Source of the DNA: Ephemerocybe angulata
Lineage: Eukaryota > Basidiomycota > Agaricomycetes > Agaricales > Psathyrellaceae
Assembly (NCBI GenBank): GCA_013368325.1
Contig: JAACJK010000008.1
Location: forward strand, 496,001 to 560,000
Length of the DNA stretch: 64,000 nt
Reading direction: 5' to 3'
Shown here: positions 1 to 10,200 of the stretch, in pieces
Layout of the letters: the number at the start of each line of letters is the position of its first letter
Position numbering within the stretch: position 1 is the first letter of the stretch
The notes under the pieces: generated by a model
What the model saw: the letters and a program-made list of their open reading frames with translations, nothing else
Databases searched by the model: none
Told to the model about the DNA's origin: nothing
Program-made: the position numbers and the translations under genes

Positions 1-2202
1 ACTGATGTTCGTATCAACTTTCCTACGGCTCAACCATCGCACACGTTTGGTCGCGAACACAGTCAAGCCAGACAAGAACTATCGGATCGAGTCAAGGAAC
101 TACTCAATATCGGGCAGGAAGCCTTCAAGCGTGACATCCGCGCTAGTCGATATCTTACTCGGACCGAGAGGGTTACGTTCAAACGTGAGCTCAATCAACT
201 GGCAACCGTGCTAACGAATGTATCAGCCTATCAAACCCCTAACGGATACGTCGCATATAGTGCCAACCCCGACTACGTTTACGGACTGGAAAATATGCTA
301 CGTTCTATCGAGAATGAGTACTTGAGAGGTACACCCTTGGCTGAACGATTTTACAGGTTCCCAGTTTGGGGTCCCGCTGGTCGTGCCGTGGAGTATTGGC
401 TCCCTAACGAATTCGAAGTCATCTGCGCGTGCTATAGGACTGAAGTCGAGACCTTCCTCGTTCGAGCTTCCGAGATTTTGCACGCGCGACAGGAAACCGA
501 ACGTACTCCTCGATACACGATGGAAGAGAAGGGCAAAGGAAAAGATCCTCAGGAAAGACCCCTTTCCCCCGTCAACGCTGGACCTGCTCACACGCCCTTT
601 GATACAGAAAGCGAGCATATCGAAACCCCAAACCTCGTCTATCAGCAAGCCGAGGAATTCACCCCTAATCTCCGTGCCGAGCAATCCAGGAACCCTTTCA
701 GGGACGTCTCACCGAATCCCGTAACGTCGATCTCCCATCATCTTTCCCAGAATCACGGACGAGATAACGGGCTCGGTATTCAGGCGAGCGATAACCAGAA
801 GAGTTCCTATGGAACCAGAACGCATTCCAGAGCCGTGAGTACACCCCGATCCAACATGCGTTCTACAGGATACCCTGAAACGACTTATGCTTCTAATCGT
901 GCTAGGTTTCCTCCTACTACTCCCGCAGCACCAATCCACTCCACGAGATTTGAGACGCGCCCCTACGCTCATGAAGAGTTCGCGAACTACCGAGGCGAGT
1001 CCTTCGTACCTAGCAGACAACCCTTTGGTCCACATGGCGAACTCGATAAGCGACCTTTTGACAGGACTACGAATCGCCCTGAACATCCCGAGACTAACTC
1101 GCGATCTCAAGCTCGATCTACTCGAACCACTGCACCACCACCTTCAGCTTCGCACGTTCCGGGACCCTATTCCACAACGTTCGAACCAACGAACACTGTC
1201 CCACCTTCTGCCTCGCACGTCGCTCACAACGCCAACCCTCTTTCCATGGTCTCTAACCTCCCACGTACGTTTCGAGCTCCTATATACGGTCATACCAGGG
1301 ATAACACAACCTCTCGACGTATGACCCAGATGCTCGCCCCCACGTTTCCTCATCTTGCAGCTAATGGACAACCTCAATTCGCCTCGGCTCCAGCGCCCGA
1401 CGGAGGTCAAGGTCCTCCGGATGGAGATGACGATAATGGAGGAGGAGGACGACGGCCCTTACCAACAGGACGACCATCGGGACGGAATCCATTCCGAACT
1501 ATTCCCTCTAGTGATGCTAATGGCCCAAGGGAGCCCCAATTCGATATTAAATTCCGAGTCAATATCATACCGGAATGGGACGGGAATACAGATGAGCTGA
1601 GTCGATGGATTTTGAAGATAAATCGGCTAGCTAAACAGTCAGTAGTCATGTACGCACAGCTAGGTACCCTCGTACCAACCCGATTCACCGGATTGGCTGA
1701 ACAATGGTACTATTCCCTCTCTATCGAAACGCGTGAGCATCTGGAACAGAACTGGGATATTCTACGTGAAGCGATCTGTGATTACTTCATGAATCGCTCT
1801 TGGCTAGATAAGCAGAAGAACCGTGCTAACAAGGCTAAGTATCGAGAATTCGGTCATGGACGCGAAACACCCAGTGAGTATTTCATTCGGAAGTTGGACC
1901 TCCTCCAGAGGGTTTACGATTACAATGATCGGGAGATGATAAACGAGATCATCTCCGGAGCTCCTACTCAATGGATTCCTCTGCTTACCCCGCACCTGCT
2001 CACTTACTTGGAGGAACTACAAGCGAATATCAAGTATTTCGAAGATGTTTTGATCCAATTCGACCACCCTCGCACCAACGACCCAAGCGCCGAATCTCGA
2101 AACCCTAATTCGAGAAACCCCTTCAATTCCTACCGTAAGCAATTCGCTCGAACTAACCTCGGCGAAACTTCTCCCGAAAAGAAATCAATATTAAAACTCT
2201 AG
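1..2202 (+). CDS. Retrotransposon gag-like protein, 5' end outside the window
   Basis: The frame is open from base 1 to the stop at 2202, so the start lies to the left and about 733 residues are visible. The first two thirds are low-complexity and rich in Pro, Ser, Thr and Arg. A gag-like helical domain follows at about residues 520-690 (near 1560-2070): PEWDGNTDELSRWILKI, then a tryptophan-rich stretch (EQWYYSL) and SWLDKQKNRANKAKYREFG. From memory this pattern fits gag proteins of Ty3-type elements in Agaricomycetes. No CCHC zinc knuckle follows; the frame stops inside a 61-bp sequence that is repeated 391 bp further on, so the 3' end looks truncated. No protease or reverse transcriptase is present in the window. 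Confidence 0.6.
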   Translation, partial: TDVRINFPTAQPSHTFGREHSQARQELSDRVKELLNIGQEAFKRDIRASRYLTRTERVTFKRELNQLATVLTNVSAYQTPNGYVAYSANPDYVYGLENMLRSIENEYLRGTPLAERFYRFPVWGPAGRAVEYWLPNEFEVICACYRTEVETFLVRASEILHARQETERTPRYTMEEKGKGKDPQERPLSPVNAGPAHTPFDTESEHIETPNLVYQQAEEFTPNLRAEQSRNPFRDVSPNPVTSISHHLSQNHGRDNGLGIQASDNQKSSYGTRTHSRAVSTPRSNMRSTGYPETTYASNRARFPPTTPAAPIHSTRFETRPYAHEEFANYRGESFVPSRQPFGPHGELDKRPFDRTTNRPEHPETNSRSQARSTRTTAPPPSASHVPGPYSTTFEPTNTVPPSASHVAHNANPLSMVSNLPRTFRAPIYGHTRDNTTSRRMTQMLAPTFPHLAANGQPQFASAPAPDGGQGPPDGDDDNGGGGRRPLPTGRPSGRNPFRTIPSSDANGPREPQFDIKFRVNIIPEWDGNTDELSRWILKINRLAKQSVVMYAQLGTLVPTRFTGLAEQWYYSLSIETREHLEQNWDILREAICDYFMNRSWLDKQKNRANKAKYREFGHGRETPSEYFIRKLDLLQRVYDYNDREMINEIISGAPTQWIPLLTPHLLTYLEELQANIKYFEDVLIQFDHPRTNDPSAESRNPNSRNPFNSYRKQFARTNLGETSPEKKSILKL

Positions 2203-2231
2203 ATAAGACAGGCAACCGGTACGGCACTCCT
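2171..2231. repeat. 61-bp perfect direct repeat, copy 1
   Basis: Begins CTCCCGAAAAGAAATCAATA and ends GGCACTCCT. It is identical base for base to 2562-2622. It covers the last ten codons and stop of the gag-like frame. The bases just outside differ in the two copies. Confidence 0.95.
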
Positions 2232-2561
2232 GGTAGTGGGTGGGTGGGAAATGAAAAAATTCGCTGGTGTGGACGAGGACGAAAGATGGTGATGGAAGAT
2301 AAAGAACAAGGAACGAGACCGAACACGCTGACCCTCTCCACTAAAGGTCTCAGAGGTTATCCGACTGACCAAGGAGATTCAGGTTGACCAAGAAAGGTCC
2401 TACCCTACGTCAGCGCCTTCTCGTCAGCATTACCATCACATCATGTTTGTCCTCGTCTACCCGGCTCCATTGCCCTTAGGAAAATACAAGTCTTTTATCC
2501 AGACCAATGTCGAATCACACAAAGGACGAGGATTAGCATCACCGGGGGGAGCCGCTTGCTC

Positions 2562-2622
2562 CTCCCGAAAAGAAATCAATATTAAAACTCTAGATAAGAC
2601 AGGCAACCGGTACGGCACTCCT
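2562..2622. repeat. 61-bp perfect direct repeat, copy 2
   Basis: Second exact copy of 2171-2231, 330 bp downstream. It lies 41 bp beyond the 3' end of the minus-strand tyrosine recombinase. The 330 bp between the copies holds no recognisable gene. Confidence 0.95.
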
Positions 2623-2663
2623 AATCCTATCAGAGAAAGAAAAAGAAAAGAAGAAAAAATAAC

Positions 2664-3683
2664 TCAAGATGAACCTGTCGGGTGATGATGAGGAGGAACG
2701 GGTGCCGATTGTCGTATGAAATGGTCGAGTAGCACGGGATGTTTGCGAACATAGATTTTCCAGGCATCGGACGACCATCGTCCAATAGCCTGGATGACAT
2801 CGGATGGGGCTCCAAGGTCCGCGAGGGCAGTCGCCCCACCTGCTCTCATCGACTGGCCTTTGATTGCCGGACCCCAGTCGAGTTCCCGCAAACGCGAAAG
2901 GAAGAAACGCCGAGTGGGAATATCCCCGCGTTCTGTTAACCACAGTGGGGAAAGGAAAGGATGTCGACCATCCCGGGCAGCGAGGTAACTCCCGAAGATT
3001 GTAACGACGTCTAAATCAGGCCAAAGGTTCTTCAAAACCACGGTATTTCCTTCAAAAAACCTGTCGGCCTTGTGGGCCGGCAAGGTGAAGGTCCAAGCAT
3101 CGAGCGCTAAACGTTTGACGGACGAACGACGCACGAATTTGGCCGGGATCCGGATGTCTGGATTATCGGGAAATGTTAAGTCACCAAGGCGAAGTAAAGC
3201 ATGGAAACCAGTAACAAGCAATGTTTGGAACAAGAGGTCGTCGAAGGAGGTTGATCCTTCGGCGATGGCAGCACGTAACATGGAGGTCGTGATGGGGGAT
3301 TTACGAATGGTGGGAGTATTGCGAAGCCGTTTTGAACCGATAATAGTATTCTTGACGATAGAAGAGGCACGAACTGCACGAATGGTTGGGAAGTAAGGTT
3401 CGAGGATTTGTATGATGCCGGAAAGATATGAAACAATGGAAGAAACCTTGATATGGTCTGACATGAACATGACGAAATTTGACATTGTGGTGGGAGTCGG
3501 CTCGAGATTGTAGTTGTGTAAGTTGCAAAAGGCCTTCCACGAATTATAGGCCGAGGCATATGTTGTCCAGGTTGAACGGTCGAGACGCATTCCCAACACA
3601 ATCATACGCCTCCTCGCAAAGTCTTCCTCCGTCCACGGTTTACGTGGAGGTTGGCGTGAACGGAGGGAAACGGCGTCGTTCAT
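2664..3683 (-). CDS. Tyrosine recombinase of a mobile element
   Basis: A 339-residue protein with the layout of tyrosine recombinases: an N-terminal helical core-binding region (about 15-125) and a catalytic domain. Visible catalytic candidates are R165 in ALLRLGDLTF, K204 in AHKADRFFEG, R280 in GQSMRAGG, W303 in GRWSSD and the nucleophile Y311 in WKIYVRKHP. Such enzymes cut and rejoin DNA to integrate DIRS/Ngaro retroelements or Crypton DNA transposons. I chose the ATG at 3683 because it overlaps the stop of the upstream minus-strand ORF as ATGA; the frame is open further, to an ATG at 3788. No DIRS-type reverse transcriptase is visible, so the class of element is open. Confidence 0.8.
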   Translation of the reverse strand: MNDAVSLRSRQPPRKPWTEEDFARRRMIVLGMRLDRSTWTTYASAYNSWKAFCNLHNYNLEPTPTTMSNFVMFMSDHIKVSSIVSYLSGIIQILEPYFPTIRAVRASSIVKNTIIGSKRLRNTPTIRKSPITTSMLRAAIAEGSTSFDDLLFQTLLVTGFHALLRLGDLTFPDNPDIRIPAKFVRRSSVKRLALDAWTFTLPAHKADRFFEGNTVVLKNLWPDLDVVTIFGSYLAARDGRHPFLSPLWLTERGDIPTRRFFLSRLRELDWGPAIKGQSMRAGGATALADLGAPSDVIQAIGRWSSDAWKIYVRKHPVLLDHFIRQSAPVPPHHHPTGSS

Positions 3684-4105
3684 CGTGTATCCCCCAACGC
3701 AATACGTGGGGGTGTAAAAAGTTGAATGTGGATGCCTAGTTCCTGTACACCCAACTTCTGACAGAGGACTGTGAGGGGCAGCTTGCAAACGAGGTTGTCT
3801 CTCAGTCGTTCGGCTTCTCTATCGATCTTAGTAATAGGGAGATAGCTCTTCAGAACGTACTCTGCATGTTTGATATCCAAAAATTCCCCCTCAGGATCAA
3901 GGATTCCTTCAAGCTCTTGCAAGGTTACAGTACCGCTCCGGCGTCCGCCCCCTATGAGAGCACGCGAACGAGGAGTTCTATCAAAGCTGGTCTGATAGGC
4001 GACGCCTAACGAGGTCGTCGACCTCACTATAGATGCCGCCATACTGGCGGAGGTCACAGTTGATGCCGCGTAGAACGCGGAAGGTGGGTTTAATAGCGCT
4101 GGCAT
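3680..4105 (-). CDS. Small ORF overlapping the tyrosine recombinase start
   Basis: A 141-codon frame whose TGA stop (3682-3680) shares bases with the ATG of the recombinase. The N-terminal third is Ala/Ser/Thr-rich. The C-terminal half is charged and helical, for example DREAERLRDNLVCKLPLTVL, which could be a SAP-like or gag-like helical module. I do not recognise the family. The ATGA overlap suggests the two ORFs may be expressed from one transcript by reinitiation. The start is uncertain because another overlapping minus-strand frame covers 3981-4223. Confidence 0.4.
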   Translation of the reverse strand: MPALLNPPSAFYAASTVTSASMAASIVRSTTSLGVAYQTSFDRTPRSRALIGGGRRSGTVTLQELEGILDPEGEFLDIKHAEYVLKSYLPITKIDREAERLRDNLVCKLPLTVLCQKLGVQELGIHIQLFTPPRIALGDTR

Positions 4106-4438
4106 TGAGGTAGGTATGAAAGGAGCGCCGGCGGTGGTATGAAGCGAGGAGGCAGAGGAAATTTCGAGACCAAAGCATTATATAATCAATTGATCGGGGT
4201 GTTCGCCCCTTTTCTAGGTTCAACGCTCCTCTACTCCTCCCTCAAGTCTCAGTATGATTCGGTTCTCTCCTCTCAAATAATCGCTTCTGTTTGCCTCTTT
4301 CTTCATCATTTGCTTCTCATCTGTTAATATGCATCGGCCTGACCAAAACAACTTCTCCTGTCGCGCCCGGTTCGCCCGCAATCCTTTTGATTGCAGCCAC
4401 CACATTGATACATCTGTCTAGTCCCACTTCTCCACTCG

Positions 4439-5691
4439 ATGTCCATACCCAATCGCACGGATATAGTTCTCCGGTGGTCCCTCACGATGCTTCACGGTAC
4501 ATTGTCTCGAGATGATAAGCCTGCGCGATTGTCTTATATTCCAAACAGTGACCCTTCTTCGTCTTCCGACACGTCTGACAGTGTAGCCCCTCTCACTTGC
4601 CATGAGGGAGCAAGTGAGCATCGAATTCCCGAAGCCCAAACACGTCGTCAATACCAGTTCATCACTGGGTGGTTGAAGCTGCCGAACGAACTGAAGATCC
4701 ACGTTTTTGGGTTTCTCTCCCTGTCCGATGTGGTATCTTTCTGCAATGTATCACTGCCCTTTCGGGTGTTCGCTCTAAAATGTCTAAGACATCGCCTCAC
4801 CATCCTCATTGAACCCTACGACCTCCCCCTCTATACGGTCCTCCTCATCCTTGACAGAACCAATACTGTTATCTCGGGGTCTCTGGCTCTGGAACTGGTT
4901 CATCCCACAGGGTTGATCCCAAATAACTTGGATTTCTTCTGCCCGAATCAGGAGGCGGACGAAATATGCTCTTTCCTATTCACCAAAGGCTATGACCCAG
5001 TACCCGACACACCCGTTCACCCCCTCATCATCGACGACGTGCCTGGCCACAATTGCATTGAAGCCGTTCGCACACTGCGTCACTCAGTCAAAGGATCGAT
5101 CATCCATGTCATTGTGTCCACTTCCTCTTCGCCCCTTGCACCCGTATTCTCAGCTCATTCAACATTTGTCATGAACTTCATCTCTGCCAATGCGGTGTAC
5201 AGTTGCTATCCGAGTCTCACTGAGCGATCTATAGGTGTGTATTCTTGAGTCTCCTCCTTTTCGCACACTGAAAACAGAGTTTGCTAGGCGTTCGAAATGT
5301 CACCGACAAGATGGTGCTTGTGCAACCCAGGCGACAGCAAGACCAAGAAAAGTATATACATCGTGGATTTTCGTTTGTTGAGGGTTGTCCGCCTCTGTCT
5401 GACACAGGCCCTCACGTTGTTGGGGAAACATGCGTGCACCGCACGAGGACCCTCATCGACCCCATTACCGCCGTCCTTCCGTTCGACATGTTCCGATCTT
5501 CGTCTCAGTTTTGGCCGAAAACTGAATGGCGATTGGGGTGTCAATTGGAGCTAAGTGCTGGTGATATCGTCACTGCGGAAACCTTGATTGAGGTCTATTG
5601 CGACGGAACAGATCACTGGATGCACGGTAACAACCTAGGACGAGTGTCCCTTGCGGAACGCGCTCTTTTCAGTACTCTTCCAACATTGTAG
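4439..5691 (+). CDS. F-box protein with nucleotidyltransferase-like region
   Basis: Two exons, 4439-5234 and 5288-5691. The 53-nt GT-AG intron (5235-5287) joins the frames exactly and gives about 399 residues. The N-terminal 75 residues are Ser-rich and probably disordered. An F-box lies at about 78-120 (WLKLPNELKIHVFGFLSL) and would bind Skp1 in an SCF ubiquitin ligase. At 146-170 GSLALELV...NNLDFFCP resembles the G-S...D-x-D core of nucleotidyltransferase-fold proteins; from memory many Agaricomycete F-box-like proteins have this arrangement. Whether that fold is active cannot be judged: only one clear acidic residue is visible in the motif. Confidence 0.7.
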
Positions 5692-5972
5692 ATGTATAAC
5701 TAAATAGATAAACTTTTTGCTCCTCCTTCTTGCTTGGCTGCATTCAGCGGAGATGCGTATGGAGATATGGCGGACTCCCGTCATGATACTGTCTATCGGC
5801 TTCGGCTTTGGACAGAGAAAAGGTATTGAAAACGGAAGTCACATTGAAGGAACAGGTAAGTTGGTGGCTACACAAGAACTAAACACCAGTTTCGTCTACT
5901 CTCACATACTGTGCAGTCCCCAGTCGAGATCTAACCGGAGAACGTGGTTCTGAGATGAAGGACGCAGTGTAG

Positions 5973-7094
5973 TTAGTGGGTAGGTTGATAACGTATTTCC
6001 AGGTGAGCACCGTCGGGCAAGCGTAGTGTCCTGAACGCATGATTGTGGGGTTAGTATTCATTGTTAAGAGAAAGAAGACATGTACCAAATATTTGCGTCG
6101 TTCGGAGTAGAGGTCGCCTCGGGCTGAGAGGCACAGGTCGTCGAGTGGGAGGCTGCAGAGTAGGGTGGCGGTCTGTAGACTGTAAGACAGAGTAAGAGTT
6201 ACGAAACAAGAGACACACCTATGCTCCAAATCGTCCTGCCCTTCTTGAGGTCCCAGGGCGTCGCACCACGGGATCCAGTGAGTATAGCTAAGAGAGAGGG
6301 TGAGTAAGGTGGTGAGAACGAAAGAGGGTGAAACCGAACGTGTTGGGGCTCAGATGTAAGTCGCTGCGAAAGATCGGGCGTAGGAGAGGGTTTGGAGAAG
6401 GAGGGGGTGTCATTTCTACCAATGGCGGAGGACTATCAGACGGAGAAGAACTGGCAGATGCTGTAGCCGTTGCACCCCAGGATCGAGCATCGGGATTGCG
6501 AGGAAGATCGGAGGTAATCTCAGAAGAGCTGTTCGATGAAGCATTGGAAGAAGGAGATCGAACGCTGGTGAGAGTATAAGTGAACAGGAAGGATGAGCAA
6601 GCGTAGACAACGTACTTGCAAGTATCTTGTTGGCTATTGGAAGATTCTGAGCCGTACAATCGCGCAGGGTTATCAGGTTGAGAACGGGGTCTACGTAGTT
6701 CAGTCAGCTGTGCTCGGTCATGTTCATTAGTTGAGGAATGGGTTTGGCGATTAGTAGGAGGTCGGTGGCGGCGAGAGTCAAAGACAGTCCGGTCGAATCG
6801 TGCGCGGCAGAGGGAGTGATTTTGAACTGGGCGATGCATGCCGGGGAACGTGTGGCGAAAATAAGAGGAGAAGCATGGAAAGGGCGAGAGATGAGGGGAA
6901 AGAGGCGAAACACAATGAGACTTGGTAGGGGTGAAGGTGGCTGAAATAGGAGACTCCTTCCTAAAGGAGAGCGGGGTACACGGCCGGCTTGGCTCTCCAA
7001 CTTGTTGAGACTCGAACACAAAGGCACGTACCTCGGTACTGGAACAATTGACTTCTTTCCATCTCAAGCACGGCAGTATAACGCCACGACACAT
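5973..7094 (-). CDS. Hypothetical protein, Ser/Pro-rich, about five exons
   Basis: Unrecognised. The frame from the ATG at 7094 runs to a donor at 6616 and continues at 6563; this intron keeps frame exactly. Three more small introns then lead through GATPWDLKKGRTIWSI and NIWTLRLPDGAHLEIRY to the stop at 5973. The donor near 6330 (GTTTCA) is weak, so that junction is the least certain. Composition is Ser, Pro, Thr and Arg-rich with no visible domain or membrane segment. It lies on the same strand as the large 7243-11586 gene and only about 150 bp downstream of it, so it could also be a continuation or fragment of that locus. Confidence 0.4.
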
Positions 7095-7242
7095 TCACAT
7101 TAAGCTAGGTGGTACAATAGGTAAGAGAGCTGCTACCTAGCGTAAATGAGTAGAAGTAGAAAGTCCAGCTTTCAATGTGGCGAATGGAAGATGGCAGCTA
7201 AGAGAATAAGAAAACATAGTAACAAGTCGACAGCTTTTGAAT

Positions 7243-10200
7243 TCAAGGACTACCGATGATGATGACCCACTGGAGGTTACATCCCAGAGTCATGTTGCCG
7301 TTGTTCGCTCGATAGATCGTCATAGTGTAACCCACCATAATAAAGGATCCGTATGGAATCTCTCCCCCCGTATAAATCGGGAAGGCATGAGCGAGATTGG
7401 GCAAGGCGACGTGGAAGTCAATATCACCAGCACAGCGAGCATCGTATACGGGAACTGTATCGCCGTGAGTATGTTATAGTGCATAGTGACACTGGAAAAT
7501 CTCACCAGTGGCATCAGGAGCAAGGGAGAACTGATCGGCGGCCGCTCGACTCGAGCCTGCGCTCTTCGAGTTAAACATGTTGGCGGGGGCAGTGCGCTTA
7601 GGAGTGCTGGTTTTAGATTGCGAAGAGGCTAGTCTGCTGTCAATATCATAGTCGTTCAAACGCAAGAATGGACTTACCTCCAGGGCTGTTACCAGGAGCA
7701 CGGTTGACATTCGCGCGTGTGGAGACCTGCAAAGCGTTGCGATTGTATTGACCGTGGAGGTTGAACTGTCCAGAGGCGGTGGCAATGAATCCGATGGTCC
7801 GCTCCCACTCCTGAGTATGAGGGATGAAGGTGATGTACTTCTGTCGGACGCCGATATTGCTGGCGGCAACCAACTGGGATCGATCAAGCCACCCACAACT
7901 GGTGGCGATAAGCGGGACTGGAGGATTCGTAGCGCAGTAGAAGTTGAAGCGCTCGTTGTTGCCAACCGAGTTGTTGCGCATGGCAACGTCGACGGGGGAT
8001 GCTCGTGCAGGGTTACGGAACATCTGTTCTTCGGTGAAGTTCACGGCGCGCAGAGCGTTCCTAGAATGAGGTCAGCGTCAGCTCAACGATAGGAAGGAGG
8101 CGACGTACGTAGCATTCATGTGTGGGATCCAATCTGCCCAAGCGGAGAAGTTGATATTCCCCTTCCCTTCAGCCTCACCCCAAGCGTTTAACAGACCTCG
8201 TCTAAATAGTTACGATTGAGAGCATGTAGAGCGATAGAGATGACGGTACTCACTGCAAATTCGGTAGGGAAGGATATACTTTGGCAAGAACAGGATCTTG
8301 GATCTTGAGGTCGAACGTTTCGTCAACGCCGGGGAGGTCATGGCAGTAACGAACGGTGTTCTCATCGTCCACATAACCTGAAGTCGACGGAGCCGGACCG
8401 TTGCTGGAGGAGGAAGACGAAGCGTTTTGACTCGACGTGGCAGTGACCTGAGAGATGAGTTCTCCCATAGTTAGGCCAGCTGTAGTGTTTTGGCCGGCCG
8501 AGTTAGTGACTTGAGCGTCGCGATTTGCCGGAGTCGAAGCAATGTCGCTGGCGGGAAGCTGATTACGACTTGATTCACCAGGACTGCGATCTTGGGCGAG
8601 TAATGCTTCTTTACGACTCTCCGCCATCGCTTTCTTCATTTCGGCGCGTTCGTACGGGGAGAGCTCACTGTGGATATCGTCGGTGAGTTGGGACATGCCA
8701 CTAAAGCTAGAGTATGTACTCACGCGTCGTCGTCTAACTCAGCATCACTACGTCTATCATCACGTCCTGCGCCGGTCGGTGGTGGGGTTGGACTACGTTC
8801 CATCCTCGCCTTCCCCTTGCCCTTCGCATCATTCTTATCCACCTTGGTGGGTCTGCGAATCATCGTGAGTGAGTTGAAACCGTCACGAGAAGTAGGGTAC
8901 TCACTCATCGTTGCTCATCTCAGCATCATCCCCACGGCCTGCATCGTTCGGCGGTGGAGTCTCCATCTTCGCCTTGCCGTTGCCCTTCGCGTCGGTCTTA
9001 TCCACCTTGGTGCGTTCAGAGGCAGTGATTTGACTGCGAATCATCGTAGTTGAGCTGAAAAGCGTCACGAACAGTAGGGTATGTACTCACTCATCCTTGG
9101 TCATCTCAGCATCAGTAGCTCCCTTGACGGGGTGCGGAGAGCGCTCCCTGTTCGTCCTGCCTTTAGGCTTCGTTTCGGTCTTGTCTGCGCTGTCCAGGAC
9201 CTTAGGCTTTTTGACGGGAAGAGGACGAGGTCGGGGCCTCGTGGGCGCCTTCGATTCTACGTTAGAGACACGAGGAGACGGGGTGCGGAGCCTCTCGCTC
9301 GTCTTCTCACGAGCTTGGGGCTTTGAAGCGTCAGGTTTAGGTTGACGGGCATTTGAGGCGACAGGTTTTGGTTGACGTTGATTCAAACGACTCCTGAAAG
9401 AAACTATTAGCAAAAAGCAGTCCAAACGATGGTAGATACTCACTCGTTCTCGCTTGAGCTTCCAGACGTAATTTCGTAGACCAATCTAATCAAGTCAGCC
9501 ATGAGCATATATCGTAGAAGAGAGTAGAACTTACCCTTTAATGACCGGTCTACGCCCACGTAGAGTTAAGGTAGACTGCCTTTTCGGTGTCGGAGACTTG
9601 TCCTTGGTGAAGCGCTTCTCTGGCGACGATTCCTTCGAACGTCGGGGAATCGAACGCACGATTTCAACGGCATCGGAAGAGGGGGACCGATGGCGAGCCT
9701 TGCCCGGAAGCTTCTTCTTCGTGGTCGACTTCTCCTGGGAATGATATCCAAGGTTCTGGCGAGGAGGCTCTTCTCTGCTGCGGACCGGAGACCGGCGACG
9801 TTGAAGTTCATGTCGACGAGAGGAAGAAGGGTGAACTCCATCACGGTCAGAGGAGGAGGGGTCCCGTTGGCGTCGAACAGAGGTACGACGGTCTCGCCTT
9901 TCAACTTCTGGCTCTATGGAAGATGAGCGGTGGCGATAGGAACGATGGTTTTTTCTGTCTTGGCGATGACCACGCTCACGGTGGGAGCGATGGTTTCTGA
10001 CTTCTTCGGCCGAGTCATCAGCGGAGAGGTATCGCTGACGGTCTTCTGGGTAGCGATGGCGTTGGCGGCGTTCGTCGGAGCGACGATATCGGGAGTCTCC
10101 TTCTCGGTCGCGATGGGAAGGGCGGGTGCGACGGTAACGACTGGTGTCTTCTTCCACATCGGAACGGTATTCGTGGCGACGAGGAGATGTGCGTCGGTGA

